Made by a program: the position numbers and the translations under genes. Below the pieces are notes generated by a model. It saw nothing but the letters and a program-made list of their open reading frames with translations, had not been told where the DNA came from and ran no database searches. Below are positions 9,124 to 19,193 of a DNA stretch of 64,000 nucleotides, piece by piece; position 1 is the stretch's first letter; the number at the start of each line of letters is the position of its first letter. This stretch comes from Polyangiaceae bacterium (GTDB lineage Bacteria > Myxococcota_A > Polyangia > Polyangiales > Polyangiaceae). The DNA lies in NCBI GenBank assembly GCA_947475525.1, contig CANJMI010000006.1:124001-188000 (forward strand), given 5' to 3'.

Positions 9124-10428
9124 ATGGAGCTTCGAGCCGTTCGCGGGATGAAGGACATCCTGCCCGAGCAAGCCGTTCGCTGGCAGCGGCTCGAGCAGAC
9201 CTTCAGGAGCCTTGTCGGTCGACACGGCTATGGCGAGGTGCGGACCCCGCTACTCGAATCAACCGAGCTTTTCGTCCGTGAAATCGGGGAGGATACCGAC
9301 GTCGTCTCGAAAGAGATGTACTCGTTCGAACGGCACGAAGACCGCCTGACGGTGCGCCCCGAGGGTACGGCCAGCGCGGCGCGTGCCTACGTCCAGCACA
9401 ACGTGGCGGCGCTCGAGCCGGTGAGTCGTTGGTTTTACGTCGGTCCGATGTTCCGAGCGGAGCGCCCGGCGAAGGGGCGTTACCGGCAGTTTCACCAGGC
9501 AGGCTGCGAGCTCTACGGCGATCCTGGGCCGGCCTGCGATGCGGAGATGATCGACATGTGCGCGGAGCTCGTGGGCGAGCTTGGCGTCAAAGACTTCATC
9601 ATCCACGTCAACTCGATAGGCTCGGGCCCGACTCGCGCCCGTTACCGTGAGGCGCTCGCGGCGTACTTCGAGCCGCACCGCGCGGCGTTGAGCGAAGACT
9701 CGCAGCGGCGCCTCACCACCAACCCACTTCGCATTCTCGATTCGAAGGCTCCCGGTGATCGGGAACTTTCGGCCAACGCGCCGAGCGTCGTCGAGGTGCT
9801 TGCCGACGATGATGCCCAACACTTTGCGATGCTCCGACGCCATCTGGACGCGTTGAAGGTTCCGTACATTGTCGATCCGAAGCTCGTGCGCGGCCTCGAC
9901 TACTACACCCGTACGTTGTTCGAATTGAAGATCACGACAGGGCAACTCGGCGCTCAAGATGCGCTGCTCGGTGGCGGCCGCTACGACGACATGATCGGCA
10001 ACCTCGGCAGCAAAAAGGCTGTCCCCGCGATCGGTTTCGCGATGGGCATCGAGCGGGTGCTCGAAGTGACCGCGCGTGAAGAAGCGAAGCTCGGACCGGC
10101 GTGCTACCTCGCTCCAATGACGGCTGAAGCGATAGGCCCAGCCCTCGTGCTCGCGAAGGCGCTGCGTGCGGAAGGCCATTGGTGCGAGGTCGACGGTCGC
10201 GGTCTCAGCTTGAAGGCCATGCTGCGGCGAGCCAACTCCTTGGGAGCTCGTCTCGCGCTTTTGATGGGCACGGACGAGCTCGCGGAAAACCAGGTCACGG
10301 TGAAAGATCTCGGGCGCCACGAGCAAGAACGCGTGGCCATAGGGGGGCTCACCGTCGCGGTGCGCGCGCGCCTCGCCATGCCGTGCGTGCCGTCCGAGCT
10401 CAGTGAGAAAGCGAGCCCGGGCGGATGA
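9124..10428 (+). CDS. hisS: Histidyl-tRNA synthetase
   Basis: Charges tRNA-His with histidine. A 434-residue class II synthetase. The start ATG at 9124 is chosen because RAVRGMKDILP is the canonical N-terminus; longer upstream frames overlap ruvX. Motif 2 region (FYVGPMFRAERP.KGRYRQFHQ), the histidine-A loop LVRGLDYYTRT (254-264), and motif 3 (IGFAMGIERV) are all visible, followed by the anticodon-binding domain. Its stop overlaps the next gene in ATGA, so the two are translationally coupled. Confidence 0.97.
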   Translation: MELRAVRGMKDILPEQAVRWQRLEQTFRSLVGRHGYGEVRTPLLESTELFVREIGEDTDVVSKEMYSFERHEDRLTVRPEGTASAARAYVQHNVAALEPVSRWFYVGPMFRAERPAKGRYRQFHQAGCELYGDPGPACDAEMIDMCAELVGELGVKDFIIHVNSIGSGPTRARYREALAAYFEPHRAALSEDSQRRLTTNPLRILDSKAPGDRELSANAPSVVEVLADDDAQHFAMLRRHLDALKVPYIVDPKLVRGLDYYTRTLFELKITTGQLGAQDALLGGGRYDDMIGNLGSKKAVPAIGFAMGIERVLEVTAREEAKLGPACYLAPMTAEAIGPALVLAKALRAEGHWCEVDGRGLSLKAMLRRANSLGARLALLMGTDELAENQVTVKDLGRHEQERVAIGGLTVAVRARLAMPCVPSELSEKASPGG

Positions 10429-12188
10429 CGTGGAGGGGGGGTGTTGTCCGCATCGCGGTGCTCCTCGCCGTCCTTGCCACGACGGGTGAACTCCGCGCGC
10501 AGTCGCCGCTCGACCCTTCGAGCGGCCCAGCCAGCGTCGGCGGTGCTCTGCCCGCGCTCCCGCAACCGAAAGGCGGCCCTTCCGCCCAACAACAGGCCGA
10601 GCTCGGCGGCGCCGCGTCGGGTGGTGAGCGTCCCTCCCAGCTACCGACGCACCAAGCGCAGCTGCCCGAAGATCCGAACGCGATCCCGAAGGCACTCGCC
10701 CCGAAGCTCGCGAGCGATTTCGATCCCGAGCTCGTCGAGGCCTCCCGCGGGAGAGTCACGCGTTACAAGTTTCTTGGCGTCTATTACGACGAGCAAAGCG
10801 AGGGATACCGCTTTCGCAGCACGCTCCCTCCGCTGTGGATGGAGCGCACCCAACAAGTTCCCGGCGGCACGGATCGCGGCTCGCTTTTCGGGCTCAGCTA
10901 CTTCAACCGCAGAAGCCCGCTCCACGACGCCGACATTTTATTTCCGCTCTTCTGGCACCTGCGCGAGGACAAAACGCACACGACGGTGGTCGGTCCGGTT
11001 GTCCACCGAGAGGGGCCCGAGGGCCACGACAACTGGGTCGCGCCGCTGTTCTTCGAAGGTTCACGCTCCGCGATGGCGAGCTCGTCTACGGGGCCATCGT
11101 CGCGCAAGACCGGCCGTGAATACCTGTACATCCCACCGCTCTTGACGTTCCACCATCGCGACGCTGACGGGGGCTTCTCGATGGTGGGTCCCGCATACTG
11201 CAGCTGGGAAGGCAGCTCGTTTTGCGACGGCCGCACCGCCAAGAAGCTCGAGATGGGTGTCGCTCCCCTCTACTTCTACGGCCGCGATGAAGAGAGCGAG
11301 CACGAGCTCATCCCGCCGCTCCTGCACTACTACCGCTACAGCGAGAAGACCCAGCGGCTGCTCGATGTGTGGGGTCCGTTCTGGCGCGAGAAGGACAAGC
11401 TCGGCGGCTCGATCAACGTGGCTCCGCTATTTTTTCACCGCTGGAACGATCACGGCACGCGCACAACGGTGTTGCCATTTTTCCACTACAGCCACATCGA
11501 CGGAGAGCGACTGCTCGCGACGCCGCTCTTTGTGGACCACAAGGCCCCGGACGGTAGCAGCACCTTCGCCACTTACCTCTACGCGCGTCACCGCGGCCGC
11601 ACCGAGCTCGACATGTTCTCGCCGCTCGTTTGGCTCTACCGCGATCCAGATATCCAGCAGAAAAGCTTGATGGTGTTGCCGTTCTTCTACCGCAACACCT
11701 CGAACCGCAGCCACGACATCGTCGCCTTCCCGTTCTACGCAAACTTCAAGCGCTTCGGTCTCTACGACAGCCACTGGGTGACGCCGCTCTTCAACTACGA
11801 GTCGAACGTGAACGGCTGGAGCACCAAAGCCCTGCCCATTTTCTACGCGGGTCGCGACAACGACTCGACCCACTTCGTGCTGGCTCCGCTCGTGTGGGAC
11901 TTCGCCTCGCCGCGTGCACGCCAGACCGTAGTGTTCCCGTTTTTCTGGCGCTTCGCAGACACCAAGGGTGTCACGCAGGTGATCGGAAACACGTTCTACT
12001 TCGAGGAGAAAACTCCGAAGGGCAAGGATTGGCAGTTCCACCTTTTCCCGCTTATCTCCTTCGGCGGCACTCCCGATGGTCACTGGTGGAATCTGCTCTA
12101 CGGGCTCGCGGGCTACACGCGCGAAGGCACGATGGCGAAGATGCGCCTCGGCTACATTCCGATCGAGCTCAGCAAAAAAGAACGCTGA
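10425..12188 (+). CDS. Secreted protein made of repeated aromatic P-L/F-F strands, coupled to hisS
   Basis: A 587-residue protein starting in the ATGA overlap with the hisS stop. The N-terminus has a signal peptide (VRIAVLLAVLATTGELRAQ), then a Pro/Gln/Ala-rich linker to about residue 105. From about 135 to the end there are many short repeats, each 17-22 residues, in which a Pro followed by hydrophobic and aromatic residues (VAPLFFHR, VLPFFHYS, ATPLFVDH, VLPFFYRN, AFPFYANF, VTPLFNYE, ALPIFYAG, VFPFFWRF) recurs. Alternating aromatic and polar residues suggest a beta-repeat structure, either an outer-membrane barrel or a solenoid; this is inference. I do not know a characterised member. Translational coupling to a tRNA synthetase is probably an accident of gene packing. 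Confidence 0.8.
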   Translation: MTWRGGVVRIAVLLAVLATTGELRAQSPLDPSSGPASVGGALPALPQPKGGPSAQQQAELGGAASGGERPSQLPTHQAQLPEDPNAIPKALAPKLASDFDPELVEASRGRVTRYKFLGVYYDEQSEGYRFRSTLPPLWMERTQQVPGGTDRGSLFGLSYFNRRSPLHDADILFPLFWHLREDKTHTTVVGPVVHREGPEGHDNWVAPLFFEGSRSAMASSSTGPSSRKTGREYLYIPPLLTFHHRDADGGFSMVGPAYCSWEGSSFCDGRTAKKLEMGVAPLYFYGRDEESEHELIPPLLHYYRYSEKTQRLLDVWGPFWREKDKLGGSINVAPLFFHRWNDHGTRTTVLPFFHYSHIDGERLLATPLFVDHKAPDGSSTFATYLYARHRGRTELDMFSPLVWLYRDPDIQQKSLMVLPFFYRNTSNRSHDIVAFPFYANFKRFGLYDSHWVTPLFNYESNVNGWSTKALPIFYAGRDNDSTHFVLAPLVWDFASPRARQTVVFPFFWRFADTKGVTQVIGNTFYFEEKTPKGKDWQFHLFPLISFGGTPDGHWWNLLYGLAGYTREGTMAKMRLGYIPIELSKKER

Positions 12189-12228
12189 TTGGCGGGCGAG
12201 CGCTCCCAAGCTCTACGCTGCCGGTTGG

Positions 12229-13764
12229 CTAGTCGTCGCCGGTCGAAGCAAAGCTCGCGAGAGCCAGGATGATCCCGAGGCCGACGGCGAGAGCTCCGAA
12301 CCAGCGAAAGCGTAGCGGACCGATTGCGGCCGGGGTCTTAAGCGCCCAGCTAAGCCCGACGTCGAGGAGCACGAGCGCGACGCCAACCCCGATGATGCCG
12401 AGAGGGCGTGCTAGCGGTGAGCCGCTGGCCTTGCGGACGTGGGAGGCGTGTGGGCGAGCGGCCAGCGCCGCGGGACGTCGTCGAGTTTCTGGCGCGCCGG
12501 CGATGGCGGAGGACGCCGATCGATGCACGTGCGGCAGTTCGTGAACCGGGAGGTCGAGGGCGATCGGGAGGGTCGTCGTCGTGACGGACGAAGGCGCCGC
12601 GATCGGCTGCGAATACGGCACGGTCGCGCCACGATGCTCCGTCGCCGCGCGGTCGCATCCCTCTACTTCGAGGTCGAAGGCGAACTCGAGGGCGGCAGGA
12701 GCGGCTTCTCGGCGCGCTTCAACTTGGACCGCCTCGTAAGAGGGACTAGCAGGGCGTTGCAACTCGCTCGCGAATGATGGCGGGACCCCCGCGGCGTGCT
12801 CGATGGCGCTCCAGAACGTGGCCATCTCGGTGAAGCGATCGCGCGGATCGACCGCGAGCGCTCGGGCGAAGACCGCTTCGACGTCGTCGCTTATTCTCGC
12901 GCCTTCATTCCTGGGCGTAGGCCGTCGCTTCGGATCGAGCGCCGTTCCCATCATGCCTTGAATGTCGCCATCGATCGGCGGATGGCCGATCAGGCATTCG
13001 ACGAGGGTGAGCGCCATCCCCCACACGTCGGTCCACGGGCCCGTCGTTCCGAACGTCTTCGGGAGCCATTGCTCCGGTGCCCCATAGCCGGGAGTGAACG
13101 GACGCGACCCGTTGACGTCGGTGATGCGGCCAAGCGCGCTCGTTGCCAACGCCCGCACCTTCGCGATGCCAAAATCGAGGAGCTTCGCGGTGACTGGGCC
13201 GCGCTCGCATATCAGCACGTTCTCGGGCTTGAGGTCGCAATGAACCACCGTCACGGTGCTGCCTGCCGTCGCTTCGAAGCGGTGCGCCCGCGCGAGAGCG
13301 TGCGCGATTGGCGTCAACATCGTGATCGATTCAGCAAGCCCGAGCGGCGGCAGCCCACGTCGCTCCCGCGTGAAGATGAGCGAGTCGAGCGGCGTGCCGT
13401 CCACCCACTCCATCGCGATGTAGGGCATCAGGATTCCGTTCGGGAGCTGCACCGCGTCGGCCTGGAGCGGCCGGACGACTTCGGGGATTTGCGCAGACAG
13501 GTGGAAGAGCATCTCCGCCTCTTCACGAAAGCTCTCGAGCAAGCCAACGTGTTGCTCGGCGGTTATCGCGGTCGGAATTTTCAGGCATTTCAGAGCGACG
13601 GGCGCCCGAAACGTCACGTGTTCAGCGCGGTACACGACGCCGAATCCCCCTTCAGCCACGACGCATTCCACGAGAAACGTGCCCGAGAGGGTGGTCCCAA
13701 CGATGCCGAAGACGTCCTTAGCCAAGCGTGAACCTTGCGCGCGCGAACACGAAGCACCCCCCAC
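12229..13764 (-). CDS. Membrane-anchored Ser/Thr protein kinase (non-RD type)
   Basis: Hanks-type kinase of 511 residues. The glycine loop (AEGGFGVVY), the ATP-binding lysine (VALKCLK), the catalytic loop HCDLKPENVL, DFG (LLDFGIA) and the APE equivalent (GAPEQW) are present. The catalytic loop has Cys where most kinases have Arg (HRD), so this is a non-RD kinase, usually not activated by activation-loop phosphorylation. A Pro/Ala-rich linker of about 130 residues follows, then two C-terminal membrane helices (LGIIGVGVALVLLDVGLSWAL and FGALAVGLGIILALASF, quoted in part). The start is GTG at 13764; a TTG at 13725 is an alternative. It is divergent from the thiolase, and an inverted repeat lies between them. 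Confidence 0.9.
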   Translation of the reverse strand: MGGASCSRAQGSRLAKDVFGIVGTTLSGTFLVECVVAEGGFGVVYRAEHVTFRAPVALKCLKIPTAITAEQHVGLLESFREEAEMLFHLSAQIPEVVRPLQADAVQLPNGILMPYIAMEWVDGTPLDSLIFTRERRGLPPLGLAESITMLTPIAHALARAHRFEATAGSTVTVVHCDLKPENVLICERGPVTAKLLDFGIAKVRALATSALGRITDVNGSRPFTPGYGAPEQWLPKTFGTTGPWTDVWGMALTLVECLIGHPPIDGDIQGMMGTALDPKRRPTPRNEGARISDDVEAVFARALAVDPRDRFTEMATFWSAIEHAAGVPPSFASELQRPASPSYEAVQVEARREAAPAALEFAFDLEVEGCDRAATEHRGATVPYSQPIAAPSSVTTTTLPIALDLPVHELPHVHRSASSAIAGAPETRRRPAALAARPHASHVRKASGSPLARPLGIIGVGVALVLLDVGLSWALKTPAAIGPLRFRWFGALAVGLGIILALASFASTGDD

Positions 13765-13798
13765 GCCGACGCGTAAAAGAACGCTCTCAAGAACGCAA

Positions 13799-13826
13799 GT
13801 TCAGATCGTTGATGCACGATCCGAAC
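13799..13826. promoter_or_regulatory. Inverted repeat between kinase and thiolase genes, possible operator
   Basis: Arms GTTCAGATCGT (13799-13809) and ACGATCCGAAC (13816-13826) are complementary at 10 of 11 positions, with a 6-base spacer TGATGC. The site lies in the 185-bp divergent region, about 125 bp upstream of the thiolase start and 35 bp upstream of the kinase start. Its size fits a dimeric repressor site (TetR-like or similar), but no regulator gene is next to it and it may be chance. Confidence 0.3.
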
Positions 13827-13949
13827 GTACGAGAAGTCGCGGGGAAGCTCTGCCGCACGGCTCGTGGTAGGACTCTCGCCCATCGCTCCACGCGCCGCCG
13901 CGCTCGTGGACCAACGCTCACCATCACGACGCAACGAGGCACGACGGAC

Positions 13950-15149
13950 ATGGCCAAACTCGCACGAGAGATCGTCATTGTAGGCGCGAAGCGCACGGCA
14001 TTCGGCACCATGGGCGGGGCCTTGAAGGCTCTGACCGCAACGGACCTTGCGGTTCACGCGGCGAAGGCCGCGCTCGCGCAGAGCGGCATCGATGTCGCGT
14101 CGATTGGCCATGTCATCGTGGGCAACGTGATGCAGACGAGCGCTGACGCAATCTACTGCGCGCGTCACGTCGGTCTTCGCTCGGGCGTGCCGGTAGAGGC
14201 CCCTGCCCTCACCGTCAACCGGCTCTGCGGCTCGGGCTTCGAGGCCATCATTCAGGGTGCGCAGCAAATCCTTCTCGGCGAAGCGGAAGCGGTGCTCGTC
14301 GGAGGCAGCGAGAACATGAGCCAGGCGCCGCACATCCTGCGTGGCGGGCGCGACGGTTACGCCTTCGGCAAAGCCCCGGCCCTCGAGGACTCGCTCTGGA
14401 GCGGCCTCACCGATAGCTACTGCAACGCGCCGATGGCCATCACCGCCGAGAACCTCGCGGTGAACTACGGCCTTACGCGCGCCGACGTCGATGCCTATGC
14501 GGTGCAATCGCAACAGCGCTGGGCCAAGGCTCACGAAGAAGGCGCGTTCGCCGATGAGATCGCGCCCATCGAGCTCCCCGGAAAGAAGGGCGCGCCTGCC
14601 ACGAGCTTCGCCGTCGACGAACACCCGCGGCCGAAGTCGACTCTGGAGAGCCTCGGCAAGCTCGCGACGGTCTTCAAGAAAGATGGCGTCGTAACGGCGG
14701 GCAACGCGAGCGGCATATGCGACGGCGCGGCGATGCTCGTGCTCACTTCGGCCGAGTTCGCCGCGAAGAACGGCCTGACGCCCCTCGCGCGCGTCGTGTC
14801 GTGGGGCACCGCGGGAGTCGAGCCTTCGCTCATGGGCATCGGCCCGGCCTTTGCTATCCCGAAGGCCCTGACGCGCGTCGGCCTGACGATGAACGACGTC
14901 GATCGTTTCGACGTGAACGAGGCCTTTGCGCCACAATGGCTCGCTGTGGCAAAGCACCTCGAACTGCCGATGGACAAGTCGAACGTGTGGGGCGGCGCCA
15001 TCGCGCTCGGTCATCCGCTCGGCGCTTCGGGCGCGCGCATCACCACGAGCCTCATCTACCAATTGAAGCAGGCCGGCAAGTCGATCGGCGTTGGCAGCGC
15101 GTGCATCGGTGGCGGCCAAGGCAGCGCCGTGGTGATCGAAGCGCTCTGA
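13950..15149 (+). CDS. Acetyl-CoA acetyltransferase (thiolase)
   Basis: Condenses two acetyl-CoA to acetoacetyl-CoA, or cleaves 3-ketoacyl-CoA. 399 residues from ATG at 13950. The nucleophile Cys93 (RLCGSG), His355 (LGHPLGASG) and Cys385 (ACIGGGQG) form the complete catalytic triad of the family. Length and motifs fit the biosynthetic, acetyl-CoA type, but fatty-acid degradation thiolases look alike. Longer upstream frames are rejected because they add residues without similarity. It is convergent with the hydrolase-like lipoprotein, which is related to PHB depolymerases; the link is only suggestive. Confidence 0.95.
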   Translation: MAKLAREIVIVGAKRTAFGTMGGALKALTATDLAVHAAKAALAQSGIDVASIGHVIVGNVMQTSADAIYCARHVGLRSGVPVEAPALTVNRLCGSGFEAIIQGAQQILLGEAEAVLVGGSENMSQAPHILRGGRDGYAFGKAPALEDSLWSGLTDSYCNAPMAITAENLAVNYGLTRADVDAYAVQSQQRWAKAHEEGAFADEIAPIELPGKKGAPATSFAVDEHPRPKSTLESLGKLATVFKKDGVVTAGNASGICDGAAMLVLTSAEFAAKNGLTPLARVVSWGTAGVEPSLMGIGPAFAIPKALTRVGLTMNDVDRFDVNEAFAPQWLAVAKHLELPMDKSNVWGGAIALGHPLGASGARITTSLIYQLKQAGKSIGVGSACIGGGQGSAVVIEAL

Positions 15150-15177
15150 GGGCTCGTGCCTTCGGGCGCGCTTGCGA

Positions 15178-16215
15178 TCAAGGCAGATCGAGGCTGAATC
15201 GGCTGAGAAACTCCAGCACGGCTCGGTCTCGACCCTTCGGCCATCGGTAGTGATTTCCTTCGCCAGAGCTCTTCGTACAGCTCGACGCGTCGAGATCGCA
15301 GGAGGGCTCGGTGAGGTTGGCTGCATTGAGCCGAAACGCGAGGGTTGGCGCGTGTTGTTGTTCACGCGCCGCCAGCCATTGCTCGACGTCGAGGCACGAG
15401 GTCACCGCGTCGCATGCGCGGTACAAGACGGCGGCCGGAGGGGGCTCACTTGGGCACGTCCACTTCAAGTGGGAGGCGTCGGAGCCGAAGGTTGCGAACG
15501 CCGCGACGCGGTCGGGGCGCAGCATCGTCCAGAGCGCAGCCATCTCGCCGCCTTTACCAGAGCCAACCGCATAGACGCGCCGTGGATCGATCCAGCCGCG
15601 CTTGGCGAGTTCATCGATGAACCGTTCGGTGGCGCGCACGTCGTCGTTTTCGGGGGAGACATACCCGACGTCGAATCCGACGCGTAGTTGGATCCGGCGC
15701 GCCTGCGGAGCGAGCACGAGGAAGCCGCGATGCTTCGGATCGCCGGTGAGATCCAACTCACCACCCAAGTCGAGAATGTCCGTCTCCCGCGCCACTTTCC
15801 CTGGCGACTCGTCTTGACCGTGGAAAAACACGATCAACGGAAGCGGAGCGCGCTTCTCGACGCCCGTTGGTGGAAACACGCACGCGTACCGTGGAGCGCC
15901 GTCTGGTCCGCGGTGCTCGAGGATCTCGGCGCGACGGCACGAGGGGCGGCGAGCACGTCGTTCGTCGGTGTGTGAAGCTTCGCCGCTCGGCGCGAGGCAC
16001 GGGCCGCGTACGATCGCGCGGCGATTGTGTGCAACGGGTGCGTCCAGACTCGGTGCGCCCGAGGCCGATCCGTGAGGTCGGGCGCTCGAAGCCGAGGCCG
16101 TCATGGTCGGCGCGACCGACGCTGCGCTGTTGAAAACGCCGCGCAAATCATTGGGATCGCCGCGTTTTGAACGGCACGACGCCAGGAGAGCGAGACACAG
16201 AACGGCGCGCTTCAC
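15178..16215 (-). CDS. Lipoprotein related to PHB depolymerases/LpqC, serine nucleophile replaced by Gly
   Basis: 345 residues from GTG at 16215, with lipobox LALLASC. The alpha/beta-hydrolase core shows the oxyanion strand (PLPLIVFFHGQDES), the region before the elbow (DEL..RGWIDPRRVYAVGSGKGGEMAALW, in part) and a late His (NHYRWP) in the spot of the catalytic His. In PHB depolymerase/LpqC-like enzymes the elbow reads G-x-S-x-G-G; here it reads G-S-G-K-G-G, so the Ser nucleophile position is Gly. The codon is GGT and read twice. This suggests a non-catalytic or differently acting protein. It starts 8 bp after the oppF stop, so it is probably the last gene of the opp operon. Confidence 0.8.
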   Translation of the reverse strand: MKRAVLCLALLASCRSKRGDPNDLRGVFNSAASVAPTMTASASSARPHGSASGAPSLDAPVAHNRRAIVRGPCLAPSGEASHTDERRARRPSCRRAEILEHRGPDGAPRYACVFPPTGVEKRAPLPLIVFFHGQDESPGKVARETDILDLGGELDLTGDPKHRGFLVLAPQARRIQLRVGFDVGYVSPENDDVRATERFIDELAKRGWIDPRRVYAVGSGKGGEMAALWTMLRPDRVAAFATFGSDASHLKWTCPSEPPPAAVLYRACDAVTSCLDVEQWLAAREQQHAPTLAFRLNAANLTEPSCDLDASSCTKSSGEGNHYRWPKGRDRAVLEFLSRFSLDLP

Positions 16216-16222
16216 GCGGGCC

Positions 16223-17196
16223 TCATGGGGCGCGATCCAAATGACACGCCACCTCATGACCCGGCTCGCGCTCCCGAAGCAAGGGGGTCTCACTCCGGCA
16301 CCGATCGAAGACGTGAGGGCACCGCGGATGAAAGGCGCAGCCCGAAGGCGGGTCAAGTGGACTTGGGGGCTCGCCGACGAGGCGCAGACGTTTGCGCGCG
16401 CGCTCGACTACCGGATCAGGACAGGGCACGGCTGCGAGGAGCGCTTGCGTGAATGGATGCTGCGGAGCGGCGAAGAGCTTGGCTGTAGGCGCGCGCTCGA
16501 CGACGCGCCCGAGCACCATCACCGCGACGTCGTGGGAGAGGTGCCGGACCACGGCGAGATCGTGGGCGATGAACAGGTAGGCGACGCCGAGGTCGCGTTG
16601 CAGTTCAGCCAGCAGGTTCACAATTTGGCATCGAATGCTGGTGTCGAGGGCGCTCACGGGTTCGTCCGCGACGACGAGACGCGGCCCGAGTGCGAGTGCC
16701 CGCGCGATCCCGATCCGTTGCCGCTGTCCCCCCGAAAACTCATGCGGGTAGCGGCGCATCGCGGCCGCTTGGAGGCCGACCCGCTCGAGCAACTCGCCTA
16801 CGCGGCGCCGGCGCTCGACGTCGCCGCGGACGAGGTTGTGCGTGTCGAGCGGCTCGGCGACGATATCGAGCACGGTCATGCGCGGGTCGAGGCTCGCGTA
16901 GGGGTCCTGAAACACCATCTGCATCGAACGTCGCGCGGCCTTGAGGGCCTTGCCAGCGAGCTTCGCTACATCCACGCCGTCGACGAGCACGCTTCCCGTC
17001 GTCAGAGGAATGAGTCGCAACGCCGCGCGGGCCATCGTCGATTTTCCACAGCCCGACTCGCCAACGAGGCCAAGCGTGCGCCCCGCCTCCACGCTGAGCG
17101 TGACCGAATCGACGGCCTTCACGGTCCCTACGATCCGCTGCAGCCAGCCGCGTCGCACGGGAAAATGCACCGAGACATCATGCAACTCGAGCAGGC

Positions 17197-17200
<4 letters not shown>
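16223..17200 (-). CDS. oppF: Oligopeptide/dipeptide ABC transporter ATP-binding protein OppF
   Basis: One of two ATPases energising the peptide importer. 325 residues from the GTG at 17200, which overlaps the oppD stop by 4 bp (GTGA). Walker A GESGCGKST, the ABC signature FSGGQRQRIG and Walker B (LVVADEPVSALD) are intact. The C-terminal peptide-transporter extension with a Cys-containing motif (PPSGCAFHPRCPHVFDRC) is present; these cysteines are typical of Opp/Dpp ATPases. An earlier in-frame GTG lies inside oppD and is rejected. Confidence 0.95.
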
Positions 17201-18179
<979 letters not shown>

Positions 18180-18183
<4 letters not shown>

Positions 18184-19193
18184 GAGCGCCCCTCGTGCGT
18201 TTGGGGGTCGAGAGCATCGCGCAGGCCGTCACCGAGGTGGTTGAATGCGAAGAGTGTCAGCGCGAGTGTCGCCGCCGGAAATAGCAGCGTCCATGGGTGA
18301 ACATCGAGGGCGTCGGCGCCGGCCGCAGCGAGCGAACCCCAGCTCGACAAAGGCTCCTGCGTGCCGAGGCCGAGGAAGCTCAAGAATGCTTCTGTCAGCA
18401 TGATCTCCGGCACCGTCAACGTCGTGTAGACGATGATGGGTCCAAGCGCGTTCGGGAGTAGATGGCGAAAGATGATGGCGGCGTGACCGACACCGAGCGA
18501 GCGCGCCGCCTCGATGAACGGCTGCTCTCGGAGCGTGAGGACTTGCCCGCGAACGATGCGCGCCATCGTCAACCACGAGATACAGCCGAGCGCGGCAAAG
18601 ACGAACACGATCTGAAACACAGGGAAATACGAGGGTTCCCGCGCTTCTGGGATGAAAACCCCTACGGTGCTTCCGAACGCGCGATGCAGCACGCCGCCCT
18701 GGTTGGCGAAGAACACTTGCAGCACGATGACGAGGATGAGGAACGGAAACGTGTAGAGGACGTCGACGATGCGCATCATCACAGCGTCGACGGTCTTGCC
18801 GAAGTAGCCGGCGGTCGCGCCCCAACTGCAACCGATTGTGAAGCTGATAACTGTTGCGACGAGGCCGACCGCGAACGAGATCCGCCCGCCGAAGAACAGC
18901 CGCACGAGCAGGTCGCGTCCCATCGCGTCCGTGCCCATCCAATGGGCCCAAGATGGAGGCACGGCCCCGAGCGCCAGATCGGTTGCGTCATAGCGGTAGG
19001 AGGACACCATCGGCACAAGGATGCTCGCCACGAGCAATGCGAGCAGCACCACCGCAGACGCCGTGGCTGTCCGGTTCTTGCGTAAACGACGCCACGCGTC
19101 CGATGCGAGGGTCGCACCGCGCGCCGGTTCGCCTTCGGGCAGCGAGCCGACTCGTGGTGGAGGCTTCGCGCCCGCGTTTGGTTGCGCGCTCAT
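18180..19193 (-). CDS. oppC: Oligopeptide/dipeptide ABC transporter permease OppC
   Basis: Inner-membrane permease, 337 residues from ATG at 19193, which overlaps the oppB stop in ATGA. An N-terminal cytoplasmic extension precedes the first helix (ATASAVVLLALLVASILVP). The binding-protein-dependent transport signature (EAARSLGVGHAAIIFRHLLP, EAA loop) that docks on the ATPases is present, and further helices follow. An alternative upstream start is rejected because it lies within oppB. Confidence 0.95.

Noticed and set aside
9259-10695. Open frame antisense to hisS and the repeat protein
   Set aside because: hisS is clear on the plus strand; no signal, no motif in the antisense frame.
13614-15365. 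Long open frame antisense to the thiolase and start of the kinase
   Set aside because: Thiolase and kinase motifs lie on the sense frames; the antisense product is Arg/Ala-rich without motifs.
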